DNA of 64,000 bases from NCBI GenBank assembly GCA_015680685.1, contig MNCI01009439.1, positions 518,492 to 582,491 of the forward strand, in the 5' to 3' direction. The stretch is from Gnetum montanum (taxonomy: Eukaryota; Streptophyta; Gnetopsida; Gnetales; Gnetaceae). The position numbers and the translations under genes are program-made. Positions 35,870 to 46,679 of this stretch are shown one piece after another. Every line of letters starts with the position of its first letter. Positions within the stretch are counted from its first letter, which is position 1. Under the pieces are notes generated by a model. That model was given only the letters and a program-made list of their open reading frames with translations. It had not been told where the DNA came from and ran no database searches.

Positions 35870-38800
35870 CTGCACAAGAATTTCGATCTTCATCAATTAT
35901 ACCTTTTTATGGATCCCTACAAAAACAGCTGTGCTTTAGTATCTCTGCAAGAATTTATCTGCATTGCTGATATGATAAAACAAGTTTTCAATGATGATAT
36001 TGCTTGACACGATTGATTGATTTCAACTTAAAATAAGAAAAGCTGTACCAAATGAAGGGCAGGAAACGGTAGATTAACCTATTTCTGCAGTAGAGTAGGC
36101 AACTTAGTAGAATATACCTTCAGCAGGAAATGGCTGTTAAAAGCTAATTGATTGAAAGCAAACATGCACTGCACCTTAACACGGATGTTCACAATGAATC
36201 GCAGAGTCGAAGTACAGGTGCTCTGAAGGCAAGCACATCTGCCCGGAATTAAAACAGCCCCGGCCTCTTTGATATCAGGATATGGCCATTTGATTAATAT
36301 TGAATCCAAACTTTTTCACGGTTTCAGCGTATTTTGCAAGGACAAATATCGAGGTAGCCTTTTTACTTTCGCTTTTTGCCATGTTGCATGTTTGTCAGCT
36401 GCTCCTTGTCTGGAATTTAAATTACAGACCAGCAATGGTTTGGTTAACATGAAGTATTTGTCGGTTGTGCACTTGTGAGTGAGTCCAACCGGCTTAATAC
36501 AGTAGGTGTATGACTATTGCAGGAAGATGATTATCCCATGGAGCCTAGTACAAAACTTTTGTTGCATATTTCAAAGCCGTTTGAAAAGGATAGCAGAAAA
36601 AACTGTAGGGGAAGAGCCAACTCGGACTAGTCTTAGTCAGGATAGATCCAATCGAAAGAATGAAACCAAAAGTTTGGAAGTAATTTGGAAAATATCGAGT
36701 CTGCATACTTTAATTTCCCCCGTATTTCAAGATTGCCAAAAAAAAAAAGTTGAAAAATGTCAAAACCCATTTACTAAGAAATACAACACATTCCAAGAAA
36801 TGTAAAGCCTCCGTAGCTTGCCTTTCTCCAATTAAGCAAATTTCAGACGATGCCAATGCGTTGATAAGTTTGGCTTCATTCTCTGTCAGATTATCAGGGT
36901 GCGGCAAATATTATTCCTCACTCTACATGACATGGTTGAGCATCTTAATCTTAGTCATAGATTGATATTATGATAATGCTTTTCTTTTCTGTGCTAGATT
37001 TCTTTTTCTGATAAACTTTTTAGATGTATAATTGCATACATATGTATCTTTCATGTGTCTTTTAAATATAGTATTATAATTTTATTTTTAAAAAATTTGA
37101 CACTCCAATCTATCATCTTTTTTATAAAAAGATTTGCAACCTTATTTAATTTCATGGTTTTTTTTTCTTTTTTGCGTTAGAATGATTTGTTAAGGTGATT
37201 CAAGTATAATTTTTGTTGTTTTCTAAGATGATATTTATGTATTATATTTTGTAAAAGAATGAGGAATAAGGATAGATTTTGAGTTAGAATATGAAATATT
37301 TTTTACCTAATAGATAATAAATATGTTGCACATGAAATCTAGATTTGCAACTTATTTTTAACATTAATATATTATGTATATGAAATAGAAAGTGGTCCTT
37401 TGACTAATAGGCAAGATAATGATCATTCTAATGATAAGTAAGTGAGTCATGCTTGAGAAATTGTTAGTGATGGTGGATTCTTTTGGAAACTATAATTTAT
37501 ACTTTTCATTTTATACTAAAATAGAAATTGAAAATAAAATTTTATTATGTTGTTATAAAACCAATAGGACCAAGGAGACCAATTTAGATGTCCAAAGGAT
37601 CTATTAAATTAAGTTCAATTTGATACATGATCTTCTAGACAATGCTTATATATCAAGATTGAACCTATAAATTGTAGAAGTAATAGTTAATAAACAAGAG
37701 ACTAAGAGTATGTAAGTGTGGAATTTTCATAAAAAAATGAAGTCTATTTTATTTTTATTAAGGGTTGTCAAAATCCAAATTATATGTATATCCAGGAAAA
37801 TACTATAATAAAATGTAAGCAAAACATAACATGTCTAAAGCACACTTTGAACTTACAACTTACATATATTGATTTTGAAGCATTACCATGTTATGCTAAT
37901 GATTAATGTACAAGTTGATTCATCCAATCTCTAATTTGATTTGGCTCATTTGGTTCTCTTTGCTTACCAATAATTAAACAAGAAGTATGATTGAGTCACA
38001 TTTGAGATACGTTTCTATTCTATACGAGTTCTCCCCATGTATTATGCAGACTATGCATGACATTGAATAGGAAGTTTAATGTTATGCACCCTCACTTTTG
38101 GTCATCATAGATAGGAATTAAATAGTAACATCCTATATGAATTTTATAGGTAAGCATGTTGGAACCTAAAATAAGTGAAACATAAGTACACCCTAAGATT
38201 TATAGAAGTTTAGAACTTAGTGCTACCTAGTAGAATAGAACCTGTTACCCGTTACATGGGCTATTGTTCTCCAATGAGAGATTCCTTGCATTTTCTATGG
38301 TGGTTCTAGGGTTAGCCAACATCCATACTACTAGGCTAACACCTCATAGATAAGCATCTTATAATTTTGAAGTAAAGGTTATCAAAATTAAAATTTTGAC
38401 TATATCTATCTCTAAACTTGCCTACCACATTATGTTGTTTTTACATTTCAGCACATATTTTTTTCATATTTTTAATATGTATAAGTATCACTTCAAAGAA
38501 ATAATCATTTCTCGTAGAAATTTGATAGCAACCATAAAATATTGAATTAGCACTCTTCAATACCTAAAGTATTGTCATTGCGTCAAAATTGTAGGGAATC
38601 GGGAATTTGTGCGGTGAATCTATTAGAACTGATGACTTAACACGCGTGATTTTGTTCAAGAAACCCCTCCACTACCTTTATCTACATGTCCGGAAGTAGC
38701 CACTAACTTGTTTCAGCGCAACGCGAAACGTCTTATCACAACTGTAATTACGTGACCGCGGTATTTCCAAGAATTTTAGATGTGCAGGCAGCCAGGCACC
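35870..38800. other. Region upstream of two divergent RING genes, no recognised coding gene
   Basis: 35.87-36.3 kb probably contains the untranslated leader exon and intron of the minus-strand RING gene, though the promoter was not found. 36.97-38.6 kb is AT-rich without frames of note. From 38.6 kb GC content rises toward the promoter of the next gene. Confidence 0.45.
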
Positions 38801-38819
38801 AACCAAGCGCCATGGCTTC

Positions 38820-38826
38820 TATAAAG
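38820..38826 (+). promoter_or_regulatory. TATA box of the MGSC RING gene
   Basis: TATAAAG lies in a GC-richer context (GGCTTCTATAAAGAGC). About 70 bases downstream a strong splice donor (AAGAG|GTAAGTT at 38896) ends the presumed non-coding first exon, with transcription likely to start near 38850. Confidence 0.6.
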
Positions 38827-38895
38827 AGCTCGCCTCAGAGACATTGTCGACTATTTCACAACTGAAGATTGGGAGGGAGGGCTCGGAAAGAAGAG

Positions 38896-39269
38896 GTAAG
38901 TTGCGTTTCTGCGTTTAAGTTCATTTTGCTTAAAGAACGAGTCGTTTAAGCCATCTGGGTGCGAAACTAGAATGCTGCATTAGTCGCGTAGATAGCCTTT
39001 CTTTTTTCTGGATCGATCAGGATCCAAGGAAGTAATCATTTTAGATGTTTTTCTGATCCTACATATTACATAGTACGGTTTTTAAATTGGTGCACAAATC
39101 TTTTTCCGATCCGAACTGGAAGATGTTTATGGAAACAGTTGAACGGGCGAGGGTAGCCCAAAAAAGAGAAAAAGAAAAAAAGAAACAAAAACAAAAAGAA
39201 TCCAGGAAAGATCAGGGCATTTTTTTTTTATAAAGAACGGGTTCACTGGACGATAATCTGTTTCTGCAG
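38896..39269 (+). other. 5' untranslated intron of the MGSC RING gene
   Basis: GTAAGTTGCG at 38896 and TTTCTGCAG at 39261-39269 are a good donor-acceptor pair. The acceptor is two bases before the ATG at 39272, the same layout as in the intact RING gene (35869) and in both pseudogenes. Confidence 0.65.
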
Positions 39270-39271
39270 AA

Positions 39272-40048
39272 ATGGGTAGCTGCGTAGGAAAGCAAAGTGT
39301 ATCGGAAAGGCAAGGGGAGGGCACAGACGAGGGCACGGGCGAGGGCAATCACAGCGAAAGTGGGCGTAGTATTATGGGCATGTTGCGCCGGCGCCGGCGC
39401 CGGCGCCGCGGCCGCAGTCACAGCGACAGTAACAGTAACAGTAGTAGTAGCGTGCCGGTGGTTACGGTTGAGGAAATACAAGCGTCGCAGTGGCTTAGAG
39501 ATAGCCCAGGTTCTTCAATAGGGACAGTGTTGGGAAGCTCTAGCTTATCAAGATGGGTAATCATGAGAAGCAGCGATGGCGAGGAATCGGTTTTCAGCAT
39601 TATGCGTTCATCCACAACGGGTATCGGAGGTATCAACGGTGGCTTGTCCCCATCCTCGTCTTCATCTTCGTCGGCAGAATCTGCCACTTTCCAGTACAGT
39701 GTGGACACCGACGTAGAGCTGGACTTGGACATCTTTTGGAACAGCGACAGCGACAGCAGCAGCAGCAGCAGCAGAAGCGATGGCCATTAAGAGGAGGATC
39801 ATGAAAAGAATGGCGAGCCCAGGATGAGCCTCGGAATGGGAGAGGAAGCTGCTAAGGAGGAGGAGAAGGAGGAGGAGGAGGAGGTCAGTAAATGCGTTGT
39901 TTGCCTGGAAGATATGGGAGCGAAGGCGGAGGTTTCACAGCTAAGATGCTCGCACAGTTTCCACGAGCGCTGTATTAGACCATGGCTAAGAACTGCTCCA
40001 ACGTGCCCCATCTGCCGCCGTAGCCCCTTCCTCATTCTTCCTCGATAG
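39272..40048 (+). pseudogene. RING-H2 gene interrupted by one in-frame stop
   Basis: Starts MGSCVGKQ, an MGxC acylation-type N-terminus, two bases after a CAG acceptor. Residues 37-48 are a run of arginines encoded by a GC-only repeat; Ser-rich segments follow. Codon 173 (39788-39790) is TAA. Reading continues in the same frame, without further stops, through an acidic stretch (Glu/Lys) to a complete RING-H2: Cys208, Cys211, Cys226, His228, His231, Cys234, Cys245, Cys248, ending at 40048 (258 positions). As written, only a 172-residue protein without RING would be made. It may be a very young pseudogene, a null allele, or a sequencing error. An internal ATG at 39824 could in principle start a 74-residue RING peptide. 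Confidence 0.8.
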
Positions 40049-41900
40049 CTCCTGCACATCCTGGCCTTCTTTCCCTTCTTCAGCAATAACTGCTTTGCTT
40101 TTATTTTCTTGCATGTAGATTTCCAATTGCCTCCTTGAATTTGCTATGATTTCGCTTCTGGTTCTGTCATGTTACTCGGACCGTTTCTGTTTATTTGTAT
40201 TGTAATGTGGGCTGCATGCTAACACCCGAAATACTAGTTCAGAGTTCCAGCCAAGAAATTATTTGTAATCAAACTGTTATAGAATATGAATGTTGAGTGG
40301 GTATGCAATGTTTTACAACTAAATGTATTTCAAGCCAATGAAACATATTAGTTTCTTCATTTTATTTAAAAATGAAATTCCATTTCAGTTCTTCATCTTA
40401 TTTATGAATCAAATTTTTAAATAGCATTCTAGGTATGTTTCGCCTGTGCACTACATCTCTATCCTTGATAATTCAGATAAAAATGAGAATAAGCGACTTC
40501 ATAAATTTGTACTGTTATAATTATTAACGATTTATCTAAAAGCATAAACCAATACGTGGCTTTTATGAGTTTTTATCATAGATCATTCAAAAAATTTGTT
40601 CGACCATTCACAAAATGAGCCGACGTGTCCAACTTGTCCTGGGCACTCAAGTTAACCTTTAGTTCTTCATCATTACACGAAGTTCTCGTTTTTACAAATT
40701 AATCTTTGAAGATACTCTTTCTTTCAAAATTAGTTCTTAGAAACTTACCATTTTTTATCATCAGCGATAAATGGACACTACTGAAAAGTGTCTCAATCGT
40801 GGCTGTCATTAGCTATCTCTTATATTTTAGGATGTTCTTGCAACATTTATAAGAAAAAAACAAAATGAGTTGGCCGAGTATAACCAAGCATGCAATCCAC
40901 AACAGACTTTACCCGTGTTTAAAGACAATGGGATTGGTACAAAGGAGCTTCTGGAACTAAGTATACATCCAAGATGATACAAGGGTCTTATGGGCAAACC
41001 TGTAAAGTGTAAACCTTAGATTTGCTTGTATTATGCAGTCCGTGGCTACCTGGCTTTTGTGAACAGCTGTTCTAACCTACACTGGTAGTGTGGCTTGCTT
41101 ATGAAGGCTCCATCCCGCCTATGTTTGCTTCAGCCTGTATTACTAGCATCTCTCCTACAGTCCCACGCATAATAAGAAAGAAACTTGGAAAGGAATCAAA
41201 GAATAAGCAAGAATTTTAAGAGTACATACAAAACTGAATCTTCTCCCGGTATAATTTTAACTATTATGCTTTAAGATTTAAAGCAACTAACTTAGATATC
41301 TCTGCAACACTCTTACGTTAACAAGGTATAAAATTAATGTCGTTAGTTTAACAGTGATAATATTTCTGCTTTCATTTAAAAATTTTAGAAGCGGAAGGCT
41401 AAGTATTTGTAATCTCTGTAACCAGTCCATTGAATTATACATAGATGCTTAATCACATTATACTGTTGCACTGACATTTTATCATTTAATTTCAATGAGA
41501 TAAGCAAGATACTTCAAGGATGTTTACAAGAATTGTATGCATGACATAACATAGCAGGTAAAAATCAAAAAATGTTAGCACGTCATCAAGTAGCAATAAA
41601 ATTAAAGAAAAAAAGACTTTTGTGTACAAGTGATACCGAGAAGAAAGCCCATGTCAACTGAGTTCATTTTAAAAGGAAAATGAAAGACCATTTGCAATTG
41701 GGTAAAAAACACTCTTTAAGCTTCAAATCAGGGCCAGTTTTTAACATTTGAATAAAAAATGCCAATAAAACAGTCTCAAATCTTTAAGTAGCCAAGCCAA
41801 ATTCTTACGGAGACAATCTTCATCAACGTAACTGAAACAGAAATACCATCTGTCGTCTGTCCTCTCCGGGAAGAGGAGGGAGATACGAGGAGGATGTCCC
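40049..41900. other. 3' flank between two RING genes, no recognised gene
   Basis: No frame of note. The first 200 bases are probably the 3' untranslated region of the upstream gene (TTGTATTGTAATG near 40195). The rest is AT-rich without recognisable repeats. Confidence 0.5.
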
Positions 41901-41909
41901 AAAAGGAAA

Positions 41910-42431
41910 CTAGGGAAACGACAATCCCACGATAATCAAGAAGGAAGATCAGCACAACGGGCATGTGAAACTGCTTGGAACCAACTCTTAAATACAGTGT
42001 GTGTGGAAGCTGTAGTTGCATGACAGTTTACAAACAGACATGGTCGTGGATTCGTCCCAGCATACAGAGCACGAAAGTTCTTCCTCAGCACCGTCTTCAG
42101 CTTCCCCTGATCCTTCTCTTCCCGTTCGGATGTGCCGGCTACAACGTGAGATTGTGACAGCAGTATCTCGGCCCAGATGTGGTTGCTGACTTGCTGTTGT
42201 CATTGCTTACCCACAAAAATGCAGGCTGGCTTTCTGTTATTCCAGGGTTTCGGAGAAAGTTCTTCTTCTTCTTCTTCTTCGCGTTTGTACAAACTCTATA
42301 ATTGTCACCTTCGCTGCTGTCGTCCTTGACCAAGTATAAGAAGGACCAAAGCTACCTTTTGCATCTCCGTCAGCACCATTATAATCGCTAGCTGCACCAT
42401 ATCCGCGTACGCAGCCTACGAAGTTTCCCAT
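41910..42431 (-). pseudogene. RING-H2 gene, pseudogene with four in-frame stops (MGNF type)
   Basis: A single frame of 174 codons starts MGNFVGCVRG, one base after a CTGCAG acceptor, and ends with TAG at 41910. Residues 51-57 are a run of seven Arg encoded by an AGA-type repeat. In-frame stops occur at 42237, 42207, 41988 and 41949. The RING reads CSVC, LSCNYSFHTHC, stop, then CPLC and stop. The first zinc-binding His is Tyr. The TAA inside the RING and the TGA after CPLC sit where Gln- or Arg-type codons would fit, so C-to-T decay is likely. There is no frameshift, so loss appears to be by point mutation. Confidence 0.82.
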
Positions 42432-43300
42432 GCTGCAGTCTCATCACATTTTCTACATCATTAGCTTGTTATCTCTGATCTGGGCTGTTGTGTTCCAATT
42501 TTATGCATTCAAACATATAAAACACAGGTACTGCCGTAAATAAACCCAAAATTCTCGTAGGATATTCATGGCGTTTCGTTTCTGAATTTTTGTTTGATCT
42601 ACCCTTCGGATGAATATCAAATATGGAATACCCAAACATAAAGAAGGTTTTTCAGATCCATGCTCACTTTATATTGAGACCAAAGTAGACAAAGAAATTG
42701 TGGCTCATGAAACGCGACTGTATGAGAACGACCGAACAAAATTTTTCCAGGCACGTACAATGGAGAAGGTTGCTGATTGCTGTAATTTTAGCTTTTAGCT
42801 CGAAAAGGATGCTGCTGAGAGTGGAAAAGGGAGAGTTGCATACTTGCATCAAGGTAACAGATTTCGCGTTGTCACTACCTGTGCACCATGTTCTCCCTTC
42901 CTACGGGATTGACCATTGAAGTCAAAATTTATTGCTTGATTGTATCAGTCAATTTTTGTCATGGCTTAAATATTTTCACGGGCATGGTTTAATAAGTTGT
43001 AAGCTGCGAAGATTCGCGAAATTTCTTGTCCCTCGAACTTGACAATGTCCACTTCACTGTAAGTCCTTGTTCGACGTGGTTTGTGTTATTGCAGGCGTAT
43101 CCACCACCACACAATGAAATAATGAAACTTGTAAAATAAATAAAGAACATTGTAAAACATTGAAAGACGCCGTGGAAACTTTAAGGTGGAAAACCTTAGC
43201 AAAAATATGGATCTCTGGATTATGCAGAATCAAAATGGAGGAATTGTAGCTTATGCAGTAACAATCAAGGCCTTAGAGATGTTCAATTGGGATTCTTTTA
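42432..43300. other. Upstream flank of the MGNF pseudogene
   Basis: Probably contains the former leader exon and promoter of the minus-strand RING pseudogene; an ATATAAAG on that strand lies at about 42667. Short frames at 42610-42919 are unrecognised. Confidence 0.4.
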
Positions 43301-43306
43301 TATTGT

Positions 43307-43590
43307 TTGGGTTTCAAAAATAAATCCCCAAATTAAGGGATATTTTGTTACGGAATTAAAAATATAAGTTGGATGGATATTAAACAAAATAACCATGATA
43401 GAGAACAATGGGCAGGTGAAATAACGGTCTTGGGTTTCAAAAATAAATCCTCAAAGGGATATTTTGTTACGGAATTAAAAATATAAGTTGGATGGGATAT
43501 TTTGTTATAGAATTAAAAATATAAGTTGGATGGATATTAAACAAAATAACCATGATAGAGAATATTGGGGTAGGTGAAATAACAAGTCTT
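43307..43590. repeat. Tandem direct repeat, two-and-a-half units
   Basis: The phrase GGGTTTCAAAAATAAATCC then GATATTTTGTTACGGAATTAAAAATATAAGTTGGATGG recurs at about 43307 and 43431, and its second half a third time at about 43496. Each full unit ends with ACAAAATAACCATGATAGAGAA. Unit length is roughly 120 bp. Confidence 0.8.
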
Positions 43591-43959
43591 TCAGCCCGTG
43601 GGCACATTGGAGAAAATCAAGACAAATTTGCCTTCAAACATATTACAATTCTCATTCTTGAAGGTAAAGCTATTTTGATGACTAGTCTATTGTAGGAAAT
43701 TAGGTTAGATGAAGACCAAATGTTGATCAAGATGAGAAAAACTTTTCAGCAAGGATTGACTTGGTGAGTATGTTTGTAGGATTTTCTTTAGAAGATATCT
43801 TTTTTCAAAAGAATCCTTTGCTTTTGAATTTCCTTCCATATATAGTAATACTAAATTTTAATGTGCTTTATTTATGCATGAAAAGTTGGGTTCTTAGATA
43901 TGTTTATGGTACTTTGATTATGACAACCAATAGTGATAGGTATCTAGTGATGCCAAGTT

Positions 43960-44757
43960 TAGCTATTAACCTTTGAAACCATATAGCCTCTTTGCATGCT
44001 AAATTGGTAGCAACATATTCAACTTTAGTATATGACTAAGCAACATGAGATTGTTTTTGACTTTTCTAAGGAACAACACCACTAAAAAGATGAAATATAT
44101 ATTCACTAGTAGATTTTCTATTATCAAGGTCACCACCCTAATCTACATCAATAAAGCCATAAAGTCCAATGGAATCATTTTTATACTAAACCTATAATTC
44201 ACAGTAGCATAAAGATATTAGAAGACTTGCTTCATCTCAATCTAGTATTGTTTTCTTATATTAGGCATATACTTGATAACTAAGTTTTCTAACAATGTAA
44301 GCAATATCAAGTCTAGTAGAGACTATTGCATATATTAAACTACCAATAGCACTAGCCTATGGAATTTTAATCATGAGCTCTTTATCTTATTTTATCTTTG
44401 AACATCATTTATTTGAGAGTTTGTTACTAGTTTTACAAGTAGCCACACAATTGTAATCTTGCATATTAAACTTTTTAGAAATATTTTTATTAAGTATAGA
44501 CTATTGAAAACAAAGATTTTCATTAACCTTGTCTCTTTTAATTTTCATGCCCAAAATTTTTTATGCAGCATGAAGATTCATCTCAAATTGAGAAGACAAA
44601 TGAAGTTTTAACTTCTGAATAACATGTATCTCATTTCCTGCCATTAACATATCATTGACATATCTTGTATAGCAACAAGATAAGATAATATATCTCATTT
44701 CCTGCCATTAACATATCATTGACATATCTTGTATAGCAACAAGATAAGATAATATAT
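43960..44757 (-). pseudogene. Ty1/copia RT-RNase H remnant
   Basis: The minus strand from 44757 down reads VNDMLMAGNEI (RT active box, Asp changed to Asn), then KLKLHLSSQFEMNL, KILGMKIKRD, ASAIGSLIYA, RLDIAYIV and the copia RNase H with GGDLDNRKSTS, YIFHLFSGVVP, YVATNLACKEAIWF near 43975-44165. These are standard Ty1/copia landmarks in order. At least six stops are present. The upstream RT and integrase are missing: homology ends at the 64-bp duplication near 44757, close to the start of repeat A. Confidence 0.85.
44627..44754. repeat. 64-bp perfect tandem duplication inside the copia remnant
   Basis: 44627-44690 and 44691-44754 are the same 64-bp unit (TATCTCATTTCCTGCC...AGATAATA). It duplicates the RT active-box region and shifts the frame, as 64 is not a multiple of three. 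Confidence 0.9.
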
Positions 44758-44819
44758 TTTTCACTGTATTTGTTGCTGCATAAATTTTGGCCGCAGCAAC
44801 AACACCTCGGGAAAAACCA

Positions 44820-46614
44820 ATTCGCAAATTCCAAGACTCAATGCAGATACAATAGTTAAGAAAAAAGGTAAATTTTCCTGGTTCCTGCTGTAAGTTCATC
44901 ACAGATGTTGCCAAGGATAACATTACCCGGCCACCGGCAGAGGGAGAGAGATCATTCCTGAAGTAGGAAGGTGCTGCCTCTCTGCTGTTGCTACTGTTGC
45001 CAGTTCAAGAGAGAAAGGAAAAATCCTGCTGTCTGCCACCCACTTACCATAGTTGCTTGGGATGCGAGAGAGGAGGACTTCCTGCTGCAGTTCAGAGAAG
45101 AGGAGATAGAATAAAAGACCGTCCACCATTGACTGTGCAACCAAGGCAGACGGTCAAGCCATGAGAGACCACTAACGCTGCTGTCAGTGCCTGCACGTCC
45201 GCCACTGACGTACGCCTGCTCTGCCAGAGAGAGAGAAAAACCGCATGTCTTGTGCCCTACACATGTGCGGTACGCAGCCTACGTTGCTACAGACGCATAG
45301 GAACAATGGCCGACTATCAAGAGTCTACCGCGCTGACCATCTATCCACTGCTGACGTTCCACCTTGCGCGCCGCACTAACCTCATCTGTAGCGTGCAGAT
45401 TAAGCAGGGAGGAGGTAGAGAGAGGAAGAGAGCTTCTGAAGACGCCCTGTTCACATCATGTACTCTGCTGAAGTGAGGGGAGGCCAGCCGATGACTGTCG
45501 CCATGCACTCTACTTGTGTGCTGCGCTCACGCGCTCAAGTTAACCTTTAGGGCAAGAGAGGGCTGCCTGCGGCAGCCTGAAATAAAAAGAAACCGCCTCT
45601 CTGGTTTCCACCCTCCTCAGGATCTTACGCTGATTTCCCAGCCCTCCAAGCTCGATGATTATATAGTCTATAAATAAGCACAAGTGCAGTCCTAGTGGAA
45701 AACGGCAACACCACCCTACCGCTACTAGCCCCCTGCAAGAACTGCTCCCATTATTACCTATGTGCAGTGATGGTTATCGCAACATGAGAACACGTTACGG
45801 CTGCCCCTGGCAGTATCACAATTAGATCCACCTTCAGGAGTACAGGCCAGAATGTTTTAACTTTTAAGAGACCACCACCATCACCACGACGTTACACAGT
45901 AACGTAATGTCACGTAGTGGATGTACAGCTTGTGTGTCAAAGAGGAGGAAGGGCATTAATGTTTCTGCACCGATCACGGTCTTGGGTCAACGGCAGGCTT
46001 GGATGGTCATTATGATTGTGTGATTTGCAGTGCCTTCAATCTTATTCAAAACGCAGGAGCAGGATGAAAGGTTCACTGTGAATTTCCCATTATTAGGATA
46101 AGTCGTGCAGCAAGTATTTAAGGCAGTAGTGATCATTTAGCTGTTTGAAACTTTACTTTTATTGTTTGCATGGCAGTTTCTAAATAAATAGCAGGTGCCA
46201 GAGGAAGGGTTAACATGCATAGGCAATTGCCCTTATATCTTTGGAAGAGGCTAAATAATCAATAGTAAAAAGGCTGGTGGGGAGACGTTAATGACTATTG
46301 TTATTTTGTGCATTATGGTTAAGGATTAGAAACTTGTTAATTAGCTTATGTTCAATTCACCATGAGGTAATGGTCAATACTACATAGAATCTCCTTTAAA
46401 AGATGTTAATCATGCAACCCAATGCATCTCCCAAAATTGGATTCCAAATTCACCATCTTGTATTCCATGCACCTACCATCCTATTGAGCATACCCTTCTT
46501 TACCTATGTTACCATTACAAAAATTTGCATGGGGTTATAACCTACAAAATTTTTAATTACTCATGGGATTAAAGCTTAATATTCATGGCCCCGTGCAGTA
46601 GTCATGGGAGATGT
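44820..46614 (+). repeat. LTR-like repeat A (probable 5' LTR of a split element)
   Basis: Shares about 1.2 kb with 55665-56837 in direct orientation (for example TTTCCACCCTCCTCAGGATCT, GTCTATAAATAAGCA, GAGACCACCACCATCACCACGACGTTACACA). A TATA box (CTATAAATA) at about 45670 suggests plus orientation. Copy A has about 560 bases (roughly 44850-45410, GC-rich) that copy B lacks. A TGGTATCA primer-like site directly follows. Copy A keeps many CpG sites that are TpG or CpA in B. The LTR interpretation is an inference. Confidence 0.6.
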
Positions 46615-46626
46615 TGGTATCAACAC
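46615..46626 (+). other. Possible tRNA-Met-type primer site after repeat A
   Basis: TGGTATCAACAC agrees with the usual plant start TGGTATCAGAGC at the first eight bases. It follows repeat A where a primer site is expected if A is a 5' LTR. The preceding bases (GATGT) lack the usual CA end, so this is tentative. Confidence 0.4.
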
Positions 46627-46674
46627 TTAGCCCCCAAACTAAAAATTGCATGCAAGTGCAAGGAGCAACACAAC

Positions 46675-46679
46675 CATAG
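46675..46679. repeat. Target-site duplication (left) of element 2
   Basis: CATAG, found again exactly at 53284-53288. Confidence 0.75.

Noticed and set aside
39297-39732. Alternative frames over the MGSC RING gene on both strands
   Set aside because: They are low-complexity Ala/Thr/Arg or Ser/Leu products of the GC- and AGC-repeat codons; the MGSC frame alone links to a RING domain and a splice acceptor.
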